Of a stretch of 64,000 bases of DNA, positions 44,004-53,229 are shown piece after piece. How positions within the stretch are numbered: the stretch's first letter is position 1; every line of letters starts with the position of its first letter. This DNA comes from Anaerostipes butyraticus (lineage in GTDB: Bacteria > Bacillota > Clostridia > Lachnospirales > Lachnospiraceae): the NCBI RefSeq assembly GCF_016586355.1, contig NZ_BLYI01000062.1:1-64000 (forward strand). The letters run 5' to 3'. The position numbers were made by a program, and so were the translations under genes. The notes beneath the pieces were generated by a model. That model was given only the letters and a program-made list of their open reading frames with translations, had not been told where the DNA came from and ran no database searches.

Positions 44004-45722
44004 TTAAATTCTATGTTCCGTATGCAGCAGCTGATGAGCTCTTTTGCCTCCCGGTTCTCCCATATACTCCTGATATAATGTCCGGATATCCGGATTTTCA
44101 TGAGAAAAACGGATTTTGGCATTCTTATCAAGGAAATATAGATTTTCCCCTCGTTCGCCTGCCAGCTCATATCCGTCATGGATTGGCTGTCCGCCTCCGC
44201 CGGAACATCCGCCCGGACATGCCATAACTTCTACAAAATGATAATGGACTTTTTTCTTTCGAATGGCTTCCATCAGCATCCTTGTATTTTTCAATCCGCT
44301 TACTACGGCAATGGATACTTTCTTTCCTGCAATGTCAAATTCAGCTTCGGTCCAGCCTTTCTGCTTCACGCCGCGGATTTCCTTAAAAGCGTCTGCCGGA
44401 GGATTTTCTCCTGTCACCATAAAATAGGCAGATCGTAAAGCTGCCTCCATCACTCCGCCGGTGGCGCCGAATATTACCCCTGCGCCGCTGCTTTCCCCAA
44501 ACGGACGGTCAAATTCCACATCTTCCAATGTGTGCGGATCAATGTAATCTGCTTTTAACATCCGGTCCAGCTCTCTTGTTGTCAGCACACAGTCTACATC
44601 ATGTCCTGCAAACTCTTCATAAAACAGTGTCATTTCCCGTTCCGCTTTCTTGGCCAGACACGGCATGATAGACACGGCATAAATTCTTTCCGGTTCAATT
44701 CCAAGCTTTTTGGCAAAGGCGCTCTTCATTACGGCTCCGAACATCTGCTGTGGAGATTTTGCCGTGGAGAGACAGCCTGTCATCTGTGGATACTGAGTTT
44801 TCATAAAACTTACCCATCCAGGACAGCAGGAAGTGAACATCGTATCTTCCTCCAGTTCTCCTTTGGTAAATTTCTCCACAAATTCGTGGGCTTCTTCCAT
44901 GATCGTAAGATCTGCGGAAAATGATGTGTCAAAGACATAATCCACTCCCATACGGCGCAGCGCATCCGCGATCTTACCTACTGCCGCCTCTTCTCTGGAC
45001 AAACCAAGGGATTCTCCCCAGGCAGCCCGGACTGCCGGCGCGATCTGCGCAACAACAACGGTATCTTCCCGCTCCAGGGCGCGGTAAAAACTTGTTGTAT
45101 CATCTCGTTCTCTTAAAGCTCCTGTCGGGCAGTGGGTCACGCACTGTCCGCATAACGTACAGTCAGCTGATGTAATGTCTCTGCATCCGGATACACCAAC
45201 CGTTGTTCTTGATCCGGTTCCGGATACATCCCATACGTTCATTCCCTGGACTTTATCACAGATCTGAATGCACCGCATACATTTAATGCATTTGTTTGCC
45301 TCTCTGATAAGAGGGAAATGCATATCCCATTCCTGAAGCACCAGTTCCTGTTTGTAAAAACTTCCTACTACGTTCAGGTCATTGGCAATGGACTGAAGAC
45401 TGCAGTTCCCGCTGCGCACGCACATTGGACATTCCATATTGTGCTGGGACAAAAGCATCTCTATGGTATGCCGGCGGTTTCTCCGGACTCTTGGACTGTT
45501 GGTATAAATCACCATGCCTTCTTCCACTACATTATTGCACGATGTTACCAGACGGCTCTGACCTTCCACTTCTACGACACAGATACGGCAGGCGCTGATT
45601 TCATTTACATCTTTCAGATAACATAATTTGGGAATCTGAATATGGATGGATGCTGCTGCTTCCATAATGGTCGTCCCTTCCGGAACCGAAATCTCCCGGT
45701 GATTGATCGTAACATTTACCAT
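44004..45722 (-). CDS. hydA: [FeFe]-hydrogenase catalytic subunit
   Basis: 572 residues. In order: a [2Fe-2S] domain (Cys34, 45, 48, 62), a His-Cys3 cluster motif (HNMECPMCVRSGNC), two [4Fe-4S] ferredoxin motifs (CIKCMRCIQICD, CTLCGQCVTHCP), and the H-cluster domain with TSCCPGWVSF, MPCLAKKAE and EVMACPGGCSGGGGQ. A C-terminal small-subunit-like stretch ends the chain. It makes or takes up H2 in the cytosol. The start overlaps the stop of the upstream flavoprotein by seven bases, so the two are made together and probably form one NAD(P)H-linked complex. The [2Fe-2S] N-terminus fits the NADH-dependent group A3/A6-like enzymes. Confidence 0.93.
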   Translation of the reverse strand: MVNVTINHREISVPEGTTIMEAAASIHIQIPKLCYLKDVNEISACRICVVEVEGQSRLVTSCNNVVEEGMVIYTNSPRVRRNRRHTIEMLLSQHNMECPMCVRSGNCSLQSIANDLNVVGSFYKQELVLQEWDMHFPLIREANKCIKCMRCIQICDKVQGMNVWDVSGTGSRTTVGVSGCRDITSADCTLCGQCVTHCPTGALRERDDTTSFYRALEREDTVVVAQIAPAVRAAWGESLGLSREEAAVGKIADALRRMGVDYVFDTSFSADLTIMEEAHEFVEKFTKGELEEDTMFTSCCPGWVSFMKTQYPQMTGCLSTAKSPQQMFGAVMKSAFAKKLGIEPERIYAVSIMPCLAKKAEREMTLFYEEFAGHDVDCVLTTRELDRMLKADYIDPHTLEDVEFDRPFGESSGAGVIFGATGGVMEAALRSAYFMVTGENPPADAFKEIRGVKQKGWTEAEFDIAGKKVSIAVVSGLKNTRMLMEAIRKKKVHYHFVEVMACPGGCSGGGGQPIHDGYELAGERGENLYFLDKNAKIRFSHENPDIRTLYQEYMGEPGGKRAHQLLHTEHRI

Positions 45723-47548
45723 TTTATATCCCTGCCTCCTTTAAATATTCCGTATCCGAAGTGATCACATCTCAGACATCTGGATGCCTCCTGACATGCT
45801 TCCGCTGTTGTCATACAATTCTCTACGCCTTCGAAATCACAGATTCGTTCTCCTGCTTCCCGCTCTGTCATGTTAACCCTTCCGCACGGCTGTTTATCTT
45901 CCAGAATCGGTTCCGGTATTTCCACATCACTCCTGATTTCATGATGGTATCCCAGATATTCGTCAATATTTGCCGCAATAACTTTTCCTGCCGCTACTGC
46001 TGAAATTACAGTGGAAGGTCCGGAAGCACAGTCGCCTCCCGCAAATACGCCCGGCATTTCCTCAAATCCTCCGAATTTCTCGACACTGATTCTTCCTCTC
46101 TGAACCGGAACTCCGGATTCTTCAAAATGCTGGTATTCGATGTCCTGACCGATGGCCACGATCAGAGTCTGACATGGAATCAAAACGTCCTCTTCTCCTG
46201 ACGGTCTTACACTCGGCCGGCCATTTCGAATGACGCTGATCATCTGAGGTGTAACCCAGATTCCTTCTACTTTTCCTTCCTCATTTTTTTCAACTCTGGA
46301 CGGCGCCATCAATGTACGTATTTCCACGCCCTCTGCCTCAGCTCCCTGGATTTCGTCCGGGAGCGCGGTCATGTCTGCCACTCTCCTTCGATAGAGAATG
46401 CTGACTTTTTTCGCTCCCAGCCGGACTGCAGTCCGAACTGCATCCATGGACACATTTCCGCCGCCGATTACAGCTACTTCCTGTCCATCCAGTCTTTCTT
46501 CCTGCCCAAGAGCCACATTTCTTAAAAACTGCACCGCTGAGATTACACCATCGGCGTCCTCTCCTTCCAGTCCCATCTTTTTATCGGTGCTTGCCCCGAT
46601 ACTGATCAAAACCGCATCATATTGTTCTTTTAATTCCGCAAGAGAAATGTCTTTTCCGATATCTTTTCCAAATTCTACCTTGACTCCCGTATCCAGAATT
46701 GCCTGAATGTCCTGATCCAGCCGTTCCTTTGGAAGCCGGTAATTTGGAATTCCGTAGCGAAGCATGCCTCCCAGTTCCGGCAGCATTTCATACACAGTCA
46801 CCTGATGTCCCATTAACTGCAGATAATATGCCGCGCTCAGTCCGCTTGGGCCTCCTCCTACTACCGCTACCTGTCTGCCCGTAGACGGCGCGCACTCCGG
46901 CGGCGCCACATAGCCGGCGGCATCGGAAGCCATCCGCTTCAGTCCTCTGATATTCACCGCATCATCGATCATATTCCTCCGGCAGAGATCTTCACAAGGA
47001 TGTTCACAGATAAACCCACAGGTTGTCGGAAAAGGATTATCTTTCCGAATCAGCCGGATTGCGTCTTCATATCTTCCTTCTCGGACCAGAGCTATGTATC
47101 CCGGAATATCAACTCTGGCCGGGCAGCGGAACACGCACGGCACCGGCTGATTTAATGTACTAAGACAGCGGTGATACATAATATGTTCCAGATAATCTTC
47201 TTTGAATCCTACGGCTCCTTTGTACACCATATTGGCTGCCTCGTAGCCGATGGCGCAGTCTGCCGATTCCATAATAGACTGAGCGGTCTCCCGGATGGCA
47301 GTCAGTGTCCGGATATCCGCTTTCCCATCCAGCACATCTGTCAGAAGATTCTTCAGCTGTCCCAGTCCGACCCTGCACGGCACACATTTTCCACAGCTTT
47401 GCGCATGACAAAGTTCCAGAAAAGCCCGTGAAATATCCACCGGACATAAGCCCGGCGGACTGGACTCAATCCTGCGTTCCAGATCTTTGTACAGTCCTTC
47501 TACCACAAGCTGCGCATGATTGGGGGTCTGTAATTCTAAACGACTCAT
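45716..47548 (-). CDS. NuoF/GltD-like flavoprotein, hydrogenase partner
   Basis: 610 residues from the ATG at 47546-47548, which follows AAAGGAGGAATTT; the open frame upstream of it crosses the promoter. Residues 1-120 hold the FeS-binding part of NuoF (SCGKCVPCRVG). From about 130 it is a GltD/NfnB-type oxidoreductase: CPARVDIPGYIALVREG and CEHPCEDLCRR for [4Fe-4S] clusters, VVGGGPSGLSAAYYL for FAD, IGGGNVSMDAVRTA for NAD(P), and GGDCASGPSTVISAVAAGK at the end. It probably passes electrons between NAD(P)H, ferredoxin and the hydrogenase. No separate NuoE-like subunit is nearby. An inverted repeat TCAGAT-ATCTGA lies in the leader at 47569-47586. Confidence 0.88.
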   Translation of the reverse strand: MSRLELQTPNHAQLVVEGLYKDLERRIESSPPGLCPVDISRAFLELCHAQSCGKCVPCRVGLGQLKNLLTDVLDGKADIRTLTAIRETAQSIMESADCAIGYEAANMVYKGAVGFKEDYLEHIMYHRCLSTLNQPVPCVFRCPARVDIPGYIALVREGRYEDAIRLIRKDNPFPTTCGFICEHPCEDLCRRNMIDDAVNIRGLKRMASDAAGYVAPPECAPSTGRQVAVVGGGPSGLSAAYYLQLMGHQVTVYEMLPELGGMLRYGIPNYRLPKERLDQDIQAILDTGVKVEFGKDIGKDISLAELKEQYDAVLISIGASTDKKMGLEGEDADGVISAVQFLRNVALGQEERLDGQEVAVIGGGNVSMDAVRTAVRLGAKKVSILYRRRVADMTALPDEIQGAEAEGVEIRTLMAPSRVEKNEEGKVEGIWVTPQMISVIRNGRPSVRPSGEEDVLIPCQTLIVAIGQDIEYQHFEESGVPVQRGRISVEKFGGFEEMPGVFAGGDCASGPSTVISAVAAGKVIAANIDEYLGYHHEIRSDVEIPEPILEDKQPCGRVNMTEREAGERICDFEGVENCMTTAEACQEASRCLRCDHFGYGIFKGGRDIKW

Positions 47549-47615
47549 AAATTCCTCCTTTTTTATCGTCAGATTTCCACATCTGAAATAATCCGACCAT
47601 TTATGATTGTTCCTA

Positions 47616-47644
47616 ATTATATACAATCTGAGAATAAAAAACAA
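47616..47644 (-). promoter_or_regulatory. Promoter of the hydrogenase operon
   Basis: Minus strand: TTGTTT (47639-47644), 17-bp spacer, TATAAT (47616-47621), about 70 bp before the ATG. The -35 touches the tail of the preceding terminator. Confidence 0.6.
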
Positions 47645-47676
47645 GACAGGGTTCCCTGTGCAGGAATCCCTGTCTT
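47643..47676 (-). terminator. Terminator of the degV gene
   Basis: AAGACAGGG pairs with CCCTGTCTT, with inner TTCC/GGAA pairing. On the minus strand it is followed by GTTTTTTATT. Confidence 0.8.
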
Positions 47677-47695
47677 TATTGATAACAAAACTCAT

Positions 47696-48532
47696 TTAAT
47701 AGGACAAAATAATGCCTCCATCGCAGGCATACAGTGTACTTACGCCCTTTGTCTCGATAATCACGATCTCTCCGACGTCCAGATTTTTTTCAATCAGATT
47801 TTTTACAAATTCTGCTCTCTGGGGACAGTTGCAGTGTGCAATTGCCAGAATCCGCCGGGACAGATCTCTTCCTTCTTTTACAATGGATTCTACCATCCTG
47901 GACAATGCTTTCTTCATTCCTCTGGCCTGTGTCAGCTTCTGGATCACTCCATCTCTCGTTCCTTCCATCACCGGCTTAATATTCAGCGCGCCGGCCAGAG
48001 TCGCCGTCAGACTGGAAAGTCTCCCGTTCCTGCGAAGGACTTCCAGGGTTTCCAGAACAAAATAAGTACGCTGGGTGGAGATATACGCTTCCACTTTCTC
48101 AACCACTTCTTCAAACTTCATTCCGGCAGAGGCATACTCATAAATCTTTCTGGCAATCAGCAGCTGGGTTGTAGAGGCTCCTCTGGAATTGAACACGTAG
48201 ATGTTTTTCTTTCCGTTTTCCTCTTCATAAAGATTCTTCCCCAGTACCGCGCTGTTGTAAGAACCGCTTAATTCCGCGGATAATGTGACAACATAAATAT
48301 CATCTGCCTGATCATAAGCCTCCATATATTTCTCCGGCGCAGGACAGGCGGATCTCACTTCTTTCCGGCTCTCCGCCACCTTTTTGAGAAAGGACGCCTG
48401 GTCAAACGTCTCATCATCCATAATCTCTTCCCCATCTACGATCAGGGTCAGAGGCACCCATGTATAACACCCTTTCGCAAAATCTTCTTTTGTTAAATCC
48501 GTGCAGCTGTCGCATACAATATGAAAGCTCAT
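47696..48532 (-). CDS. DegV family fatty-acid-binding protein
   Basis: 278 residues, standard length. FHIVCDSCTDLT at the start, NSRGASTTQLLIARKIYEYA in the middle and RRNGRLSSLTATLAGALNIKPV are the family marks. DegV proteins bind one long-chain fatty acid; FakB members hand it to the kinase FakA for phosphorylation and entry into phospholipid. No FakA gene lies here, so which fatty acid it binds cannot be told. Single gene with AAAAGGAG before the ATG. Confidence 0.9.
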   Translation of the reverse strand: MSFHIVCDSCTDLTKEDFAKGCYTWVPLTLIVDGEEIMDDETFDQASFLKKVAESRKEVRSACPAPEKYMEAYDQADDIYVVTLSAELSGSYNSAVLGKNLYEEENGKKNIYVFNSRGASTTQLLIARKIYEYASAGMKFEEVVEKVEAYISTQRTYFVLETLEVLRRNGRLSSLTATLAGALNIKPVMEGTRDGVIQKLTQARGMKKALSRMVESIVKEGRDLSRRILAIAHCNCPQRAEFVKNLIEKNLDVGEIVIIETKGVSTLYACDGGIILSY

Positions 48533-48618
48533 ATCGGTATCTCCTTTTCAAAACTTTATTATGTGGTATTGATTACTACTTATTCTACCATATCCATACA
48601 GCCATCACAATCCTTTTC

Positions 48619-49476
48619 TCATGATTCTTTGTCCCCCAGCCGGTTAGCCGCAAACAGTCCGATCAGCAGGGCAGGCACTCCCGTCAGGACAGAAACAGCA
48701 TCAAAGGACATGCCTCTCATTTCTGCCAGGATTCCCACCGGCGATGCAATGATCAGTCCCAGAATGCCCCAGTAAGACGTTGTTTTATGATGCGCCAGGA
48801 GATATTCTACGATTTTCGCTATAACAATAATCCCTGCTCCCAGTCCAAGAACTGCCGGCGCCAGAATCAGGACACCCCGGATCATCTGATCCGCATTCAT
48901 GGTCAGGAACCCCTGGATACATCCTGTAATCTCATCCAGCAAAGGCTGATAATACCCTATCAGTAAAAGAATCATGGAGCCGCTCACTCCCGGCACAACC
49001 ATGGTCGCAGCAGAAATAATTCCTATTCCAAACATTTTTACTGCTGTCGCAAAAGACAGATCCATCACTGCTTCTTTTCCGCTGATATTCAGCATTGGCA
49101 GCACTGCTACCAGAAAGAAAAAGAAGAAAAACGCCAGAATCCCAGCCGTCCTGACTTTCTCTGCCCGGATTGGTTTCAAAATTTCCGGAATTCCGCCCAG
49201 TACAAGACCAACAAATAAAAGATTGGTCTGAAGCGGATATTCTTCAAACAGCCAGCGGATCACAAAAGACAGTCCTGCGAATCCCAGAACAACGCCGATT
49301 CCAATCGGCGTCAGAATCCGGATGCTGTTTTTCAGATCTTTCCTCAAATGAGTAATGGCATAAATAATCTTGTCGTAAATTCCCATGGAAATGGCCAGCG
49401 CCCCTCCGCTGACGCCCGGCATGATATTCGCCACTCCCAGCAGGGATCCTCTGCATATTTCTTTTAATAACCGCAT
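48619..49476 (-). CDS. DUF368 / PopT-type polyprenyl-phosphate translocase
   Basis: 285 residues, about eight transmembrane helices. Two related motifs, MPGVSGGALA near residue 19 and VPGVSGSMILLLIGYY near 160, are hallmarks of the DUF368 family and suggest an internally duplicated fold. Family members have been shown to recycle undecaprenyl phosphate across the membrane, returning the carrier used by peptidoglycan, teichoic-acid and capsule synthesis. That fits this envelope-rich neighbourhood. Its ATG directly follows the stop of the DUF5721 gene. Confidence 0.87.
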   Translation of the reverse strand: MRLLKEICRGSLLGVANIMPGVSGGALAISMGIYDKIIYAITHLRKDLKNSIRILTPIGIGVVLGFAGLSFVIRWLFEEYPLQTNLLFVGLVLGGIPEILKPIRAEKVRTAGILAFFFFFFLVAVLPMLNISGKEAVMDLSFATAVKMFGIGIISAATMVVPGVSGSMILLLIGYYQPLLDEITGCIQGFLTMNADQMIRGVLILAPAVLGLGAGIIVIAKIVEYLLAHHKTTSYWGILGLIIASPVGILAEMRGMSFDAVSVLTGVPALLIGLFAANRLGDKES

Positions 49477-49956
49477 TTACATAAACTCCTTCAAACGCTC
49501 TTTTACTTCCACATCCCAGTATTCTTCCACTCCCCGGTCCATGGTAAACGACCTTCTGGACACACCGGAAGTACATTTCAGGCTTTTTCTGTCATACAGA
49601 AGATTAATGAACAGCCCTGCAATCTCATCCTGTCCTGCAGCCAGGTTATATTTTTCAAGAAATCTTTCCACTTTTTCCGGCTTCAGCATCATAACAAACT
49701 GAAATGACAAAGGCGTCTTCTTTCCTTTGATCAGACCAAACATCCTTGCCTTTTCTCTCTCCCACGGAATATACGGATATATTCCGTATTCTTCCCATTC
49801 TTCTGTATCATAAAACTCCTTTAAAACTTTTCCATTGAATTCATATGCAATATCCATGGATAACTTTCCTTCATTCATCAAAAAGTCATCAAATAAATCT
49901 CCCGCAAGGAATCCTGCCATAAATCTCTTAATATTCTCAATCTCAACTGCTATCAT
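49477..49956 (-). CDS. DUF5721 family protein
   Basis: 159 residues from the ATG at 49954-49956 with AGGAG before it. The open frame extends 48 codons further up, but that part covers the htrA terminator and is not genuine. MIAVEIENIKRFMAGFLAGD starts the family, with WEREKARMFGLIKGKKTPLSF in the middle. No catalytic motif or membrane segment is visible, so it is a cytosolic protein of unknown role common in Lachnospiraceae. The stop TAA is followed at once by the ATG of the translocase gene, indicating coupled translation. Confidence 0.75.
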   Translation of the reverse strand: MIAVEIENIKRFMAGFLAGDLFDDFLMNEGKLSMDIAYEFNGKVLKEFYDTEEWEEYGIYPYIPWEREKARMFGLIKGKKTPLSFQFVMMLKPEKVERFLEKYNLAAGQDEIAGLFINLLYDRKSLKCTSGVSRRSFTMDRGVEEYWDVEVKERLKEFM

Positions 49957-50041
49957 TTTTGATCTCCTGATATAACCTTCACAAAAAACTACAGGTTCCG
50001 ATACAGGACCATTTTCCCGGTCCTTTCTTTCCCAAAAAAGA

Positions 50042-50070
50042 AAATGGACAGCAGTTTCTGCTGTCCATTT
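50042..50070 (-). terminator. Terminator of htrA
   Basis: AAATGGACAGCAG pairs perfectly with CTGCTGTCCATTT around TTT. TCTTTTTTGG follows on the minus strand. Confidence 0.85.
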
Positions 50071-50111
50071 CATTTTATCTTCTATCTGGTATTTTTTCAA
50101 TATCTTTCTAT

Positions 50112-51545
50112 TTATCTGCCATAATTATAATAGTAGCTGCTGCCAGATCCACTCTGTGATCCGCCATAGTTATTGCCGGAACTGCTGTTTCCAGAACTGC
50201 TGCCGGAAGATGATGTTGACGGAGCATCGGATTTTTTGCCAAGGGTTACTGTCAATGTCCTGGATTCATACGTTCCCTGCTGATTCTGACGCTGTACCAC
50301 AACTTTTACTTTTTTGCCTGCCTTTAAGTTAGACATCTTGCTCTGCAGCCCTTCCATGGTAGAAACTGAACTTCCATTGAACTGCGTAATGACATCTCCT
50401 GCACTGATTCCTGCAGTCTCTGCCGGAGATCCGCTGACTACCTGCTGTACATATACACCTGTCGGCATATTGAACTGAGAGGCCATGGAACTGTCTATGG
50501 TCTGACCGGAAATTCCAAGATAAGCCTCTTCATCCTCTGACGGCGCTTCATTTTCAATCAGCTGTTCAATGATCGGTTTTGCTGTATTGATCGGAATTGC
50601 ATAGCCCATTCCTTCTACATCCGTAGAAGCATATTTTACTGTGTTAATTCCAATCAGTTCTCCTTTACTGTTTAACAGGGCGCCTCCGCTGTTTCCAGGG
50701 TTAATGGCTGCGTCTGTCTGAATCAGCGTCATCGTATTATCTGTCATCTGTACTTCACGATTTACCGCGCTGATATATCCGCCCGTTACTGACTGTCCAT
50801 ATCCCAGAGCATTTCCGATGGCGATTGCCTGTTCTCCTGTTTTCAGGTCATCAGAATCTCCCAGTGTAATAATCGCGATTTTACTCTGAGTCGAATCTTT
50901 CATGTCGCTTAAGTTAACTTCAACCACTGCCAGATCCGCATCACTGTCAGTTCCACGGACACTTGCTTTTACGCTTTCTCCATCAACAAAACCGACAGAA
51001 AGAGATTCCGCATCTTCTACTACGTGATTATTGGTAACAATAAGGAGTTTTCCATCTTGTTTTCCAATGATGACCCCGGATCCAACTCCTTCCGTCTGAC
51101 TGCTCTGCTGCTGTCCGAACCATCCCTGAGAAGTATTTTCAAAAATACCGGTGATAGAAACGATCGCCGGCATGGCGTTTTCCGCAACCTCAGAAATTCC
51201 ATCACTGGAATCAGAAGAAGAACCGCTGGTCGTTTTGGTCGTTGCCAGCTGTGTGCCGCTGGTTCCGATACCCGCTTTTGAAAATCCATACTGAACTCCC
51301 TGGAAAGCGACTCCTGCCACCAGCCCAAACACGATCGCTGTGGCTCCGACTTTTGCCCAGTACGCGCCGCCTCTTCGCGTTCCATCGGATCTGCCGCCTC
51401 CATGATTCCTTTTCTCTTTTCTGCGGGCGAAAAATCTATTTTTCTTCTGAGATGTCTCTTCCTCCTGTCTCCATTCTTCGGCGGTCTTCCACTGACCGTC
51501 ATCATTCGCATTATTATTATTTATATTATTATCATATTCACCCAT
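50112..51545 (-). CDS. htrA: HtrA-type membrane-anchored serine protease
   Basis: 477 residues. A cytosolic, charged N-terminus of about 65 residues with an Asn-rich tract (NNINNNNAND) encoded by ATT/ATA-like repeats, one membrane anchor (about 66-88), then a trypsin-like S1C domain outside. Catalytic triad: His in VTNNHVVEDA, Asp in DSDADLAVVEV, Ser in NPGNSGGALL. One PDZ domain follows (EEAYLGISGQTID to VTLGKKSD) and a Ser/Gly-rich tail with Tyr at the end. Degrades misfolded exported proteins. Monocistronic with AAAGGAG before the ATG. Confidence 0.93.
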   Translation of the reverse strand: MGEYDNNINNNNANDDGQWKTAEEWRQEEETSQKKNRFFARRKEKRNHGGGRSDGTRRGGAYWAKVGATAIVFGLVAGVAFQGVQYGFSKAGIGTSGTQLATTKTTSGSSSDSSDGISEVAENAMPAIVSITGIFENTSQGWFGQQQSSQTEGVGSGVIIGKQDGKLLIVTNNHVVEDAESLSVGFVDGESVKASVRGTDSDADLAVVEVNLSDMKDSTQSKIAIITLGDSDDLKTGEQAIAIGNALGYGQSVTGGYISAVNREVQMTDNTMTLIQTDAAINPGNSGGALLNSKGELIGINTVKYASTDVEGMGYAIPINTAKPIIEQLIENEAPSEDEEAYLGISGQTIDSSMASQFNMPTGVYVQQVVSGSPAETAGISAGDVITQFNGSSVSTMEGLQSKMSNLKAGKKVKVVVQRQNQQGTYESRTLTVTLGKKSDAPSTSSSGSSSGNSSSGNNYGGSQSGSGSSYYYNYGR

Positions 51546-51695
51546 GATACTGTCTCCTTTCTTTCATCCTTAATGTTTAACTTGCTTTAAATATACTCAA
51601 TATTTGTGTTTAAATTGTGTTTTAATTGTTATAAAAATGAGAAACCACTCTGTTTTGCACAAAACCGGCATAAGAAAAACCTAAGCTTTTTTCCA

Positions 51696-51724
51696 TTGTA
51701 CATATGAGCTTTTTACCTTATAAT
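51696..51724 (+). promoter_or_regulatory. Promoter of the plus-strand glycan gene pair
   Basis: TTGTAC (51696-51701), 17-bp spacer, TATAAT (51719-51724), 30 bp before the ATG at 51754. Five-sixths and full consensus matches make this the clearest promoter in the window. Confidence 0.78.
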
Positions 51725-51753
51725 AATAAGAAGTAAAAAAGGAGTATTGATTT

Positions 51754-53184
51754 ATGATTAAGCAAAACCAAACTTATTTGAACAGGCTGCACGTCCTGAT
51801 CGATGCAATCTGCATTTATCTCGCGGGAGTTACTGCCTATCAGATCCGGTTTAATTTAAGTATTTTCGGCTTTGAAGTATACAAATATGTTTTCACTTAC
51901 AATCGTTATCCCTTTCCGCTGAAATACTATCAGCTTCCTCTTATTATCGCAATGATCGTACTTCTGATATTATATGCATCTTTTGGGCTTTATACGCCAA
52001 AACGATATCAGAGAGGGAGCAAAGAACTGATCAATCTTTTAAAATCCAATGTGATCGGACTGGGCATCGCGGCATTTGTCATTACGATCTTTCAGATCCA
52101 GAATTTCCCGCGTTCTCTGTATCTGCTGTTTTTCATCATCAATTTTATTTACGGCGTAATTTCCAGATACATTATCCGTAAGATTTTGAAAGTAAACCGC
52201 AAAAGAGGGCATAATATCAAACATACGGTATTCGTCGGATTCAGCACATCTGCTGCCGCTTATATCGACCGTATCAAATCTAATCCTCACTGGGGACTTG
52301 AAGTTCACGGAATTTTTGACGATACTGTCAGTGAAAATTTTGAATACCGCGGCGTAAAACGAATCGGCACACTGAACGATCTGGCTTCTTATCTTGAAAA
52401 TACTTCTCTGGATGAAGTTGCCATTACTCTGAACCTGAACGAATATCATAAACTGGAAAAAGTCGTTGCCATCTGTGAAAAATCCGGTGTACACACAAAG
52501 TTTGTTCCTGATTATTACAACTTTATTTCCACTAACCCGTATACCGAAGATCTGGACGGACTTCCGGTTATTAATATTCGAAATGTGCCTCTTACCAATA
52601 CGATGAACCGAATCATCAAACGGACCATCGATATCATCGGATCTATCGTTGCACTGATCATATTCTCTCCGATCATGCTGGTGGTGGCAATCCTGGTGAA
52701 GAAAAGTTCGCCGGGACCGATCATCTTTGCCCAGGAACGCATCGGGCTGGGAAATAAGCCGTTTAAAATGTACAAATTCCGTTCCATGGGCGTCCAGGAT
52801 CCGAAGAAGGAAGCACAGCAGTGGACCACAAAAAACGATGCCCGTGTTACTCCGGTGGGAAAGATCATCCGAAAAACCAGTCTGGACGAACTTCCTCAGT
52901 TCTGGAACGTGTTAAAAGGCGATATGAGCCTGATCGGGCCTCGTCCGGAACGGCCGCAGTTTGTTGAGAAGTTTAAAGAGGAAATTCCTCGTTATATGAT
53001 CAAACATCAGGTGCGTCCGGGAATTACCGGATGGGCACAGGTCAATGGATTCCGCGGTGACACTTCCATCCGCGGAAGAATTGAGCATGACCTTTATTAT
53101 ATTGAAAACTGGTCCCTGGGCCTGGACATCAAAATCCTGTTTTTAACATTCTTCAAAGGATTTGTAAATAAAAACGCTTACTAA
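51754..53184 (+). CDS. WcaJ-type undecaprenyl-phosphate sugar phosphotransferase
   Basis: 476 residues, the full-length polyisoprenyl-phosphate hexose-1-phosphate transferase form. Four to five N-terminal helices, a cytosolic Rossmann-like middle domain (HTVFVGFSTSAAAYIDRI), then the catalytic sugar-transferase domain with KMYKFRSM, TSLDELPQFWNVLKGDMS, LIGPRPERP and RPGITGWAQVNGFRGDTS. It primes a second lipid-linked glycan, separate from the minus-strand exopolysaccharide operon. Ribosome-binding site AAAAAGGAG. Read with the LCP gene that follows, 45 bases on. Confidence 0.92.
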   Translation: MIKQNQTYLNRLHVLIDAICIYLAGVTAYQIRFNLSIFGFEVYKYVFTYNRYPFPLKYYQLPLIIAMIVLLILYASFGLYTPKRYQRGSKELINLLKSNVIGLGIAAFVITIFQIQNFPRSLYLLFFIINFIYGVISRYIIRKILKVNRKRGHNIKHTVFVGFSTSAAAYIDRIKSNPHWGLEVHGIFDDTVSENFEYRGVKRIGTLNDLASYLENTSLDEVAITLNLNEYHKLEKVVAICEKSGVHTKFVPDYYNFISTNPYTEDLDGLPVINIRNVPLTNTMNRIIKRTIDIIGSIVALIIFSPIMLVVAILVKKSSPGPIIFAQERIGLGNKPFKMYKFRSMGVQDPKKEAQQWTTKNDARVTPVGKIIRKTSLDELPQFWNVLKGDMSLIGPRPERPQFVEKFKEEIPRYMIKHQVRPGITGWAQVNGFRGDTSIRGRIEHDLYYIENWSLGLDIKILFLTFFKGFVNKNAY

Positions 53185-53229
53185 AACCGGACGGCCTTTG
53201 TGCCGTCCTTTCTTTGATTGGAGGTTCTT

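Noticed and set aside
47549-47695. Upstream extension of the NuoF/GltD flavoprotein by 49 codons
   Set aside because: It would cover the operon promoter and the degV terminator; a strong AAAGGAGG site marks the internal ATG.
49957-50100. 48-codon upstream extension of the DUF5721 gene
   Set aside because: It runs through the perfect htrA terminator hairpin; the AGGAG-ATG at 49956 fits the family's start.
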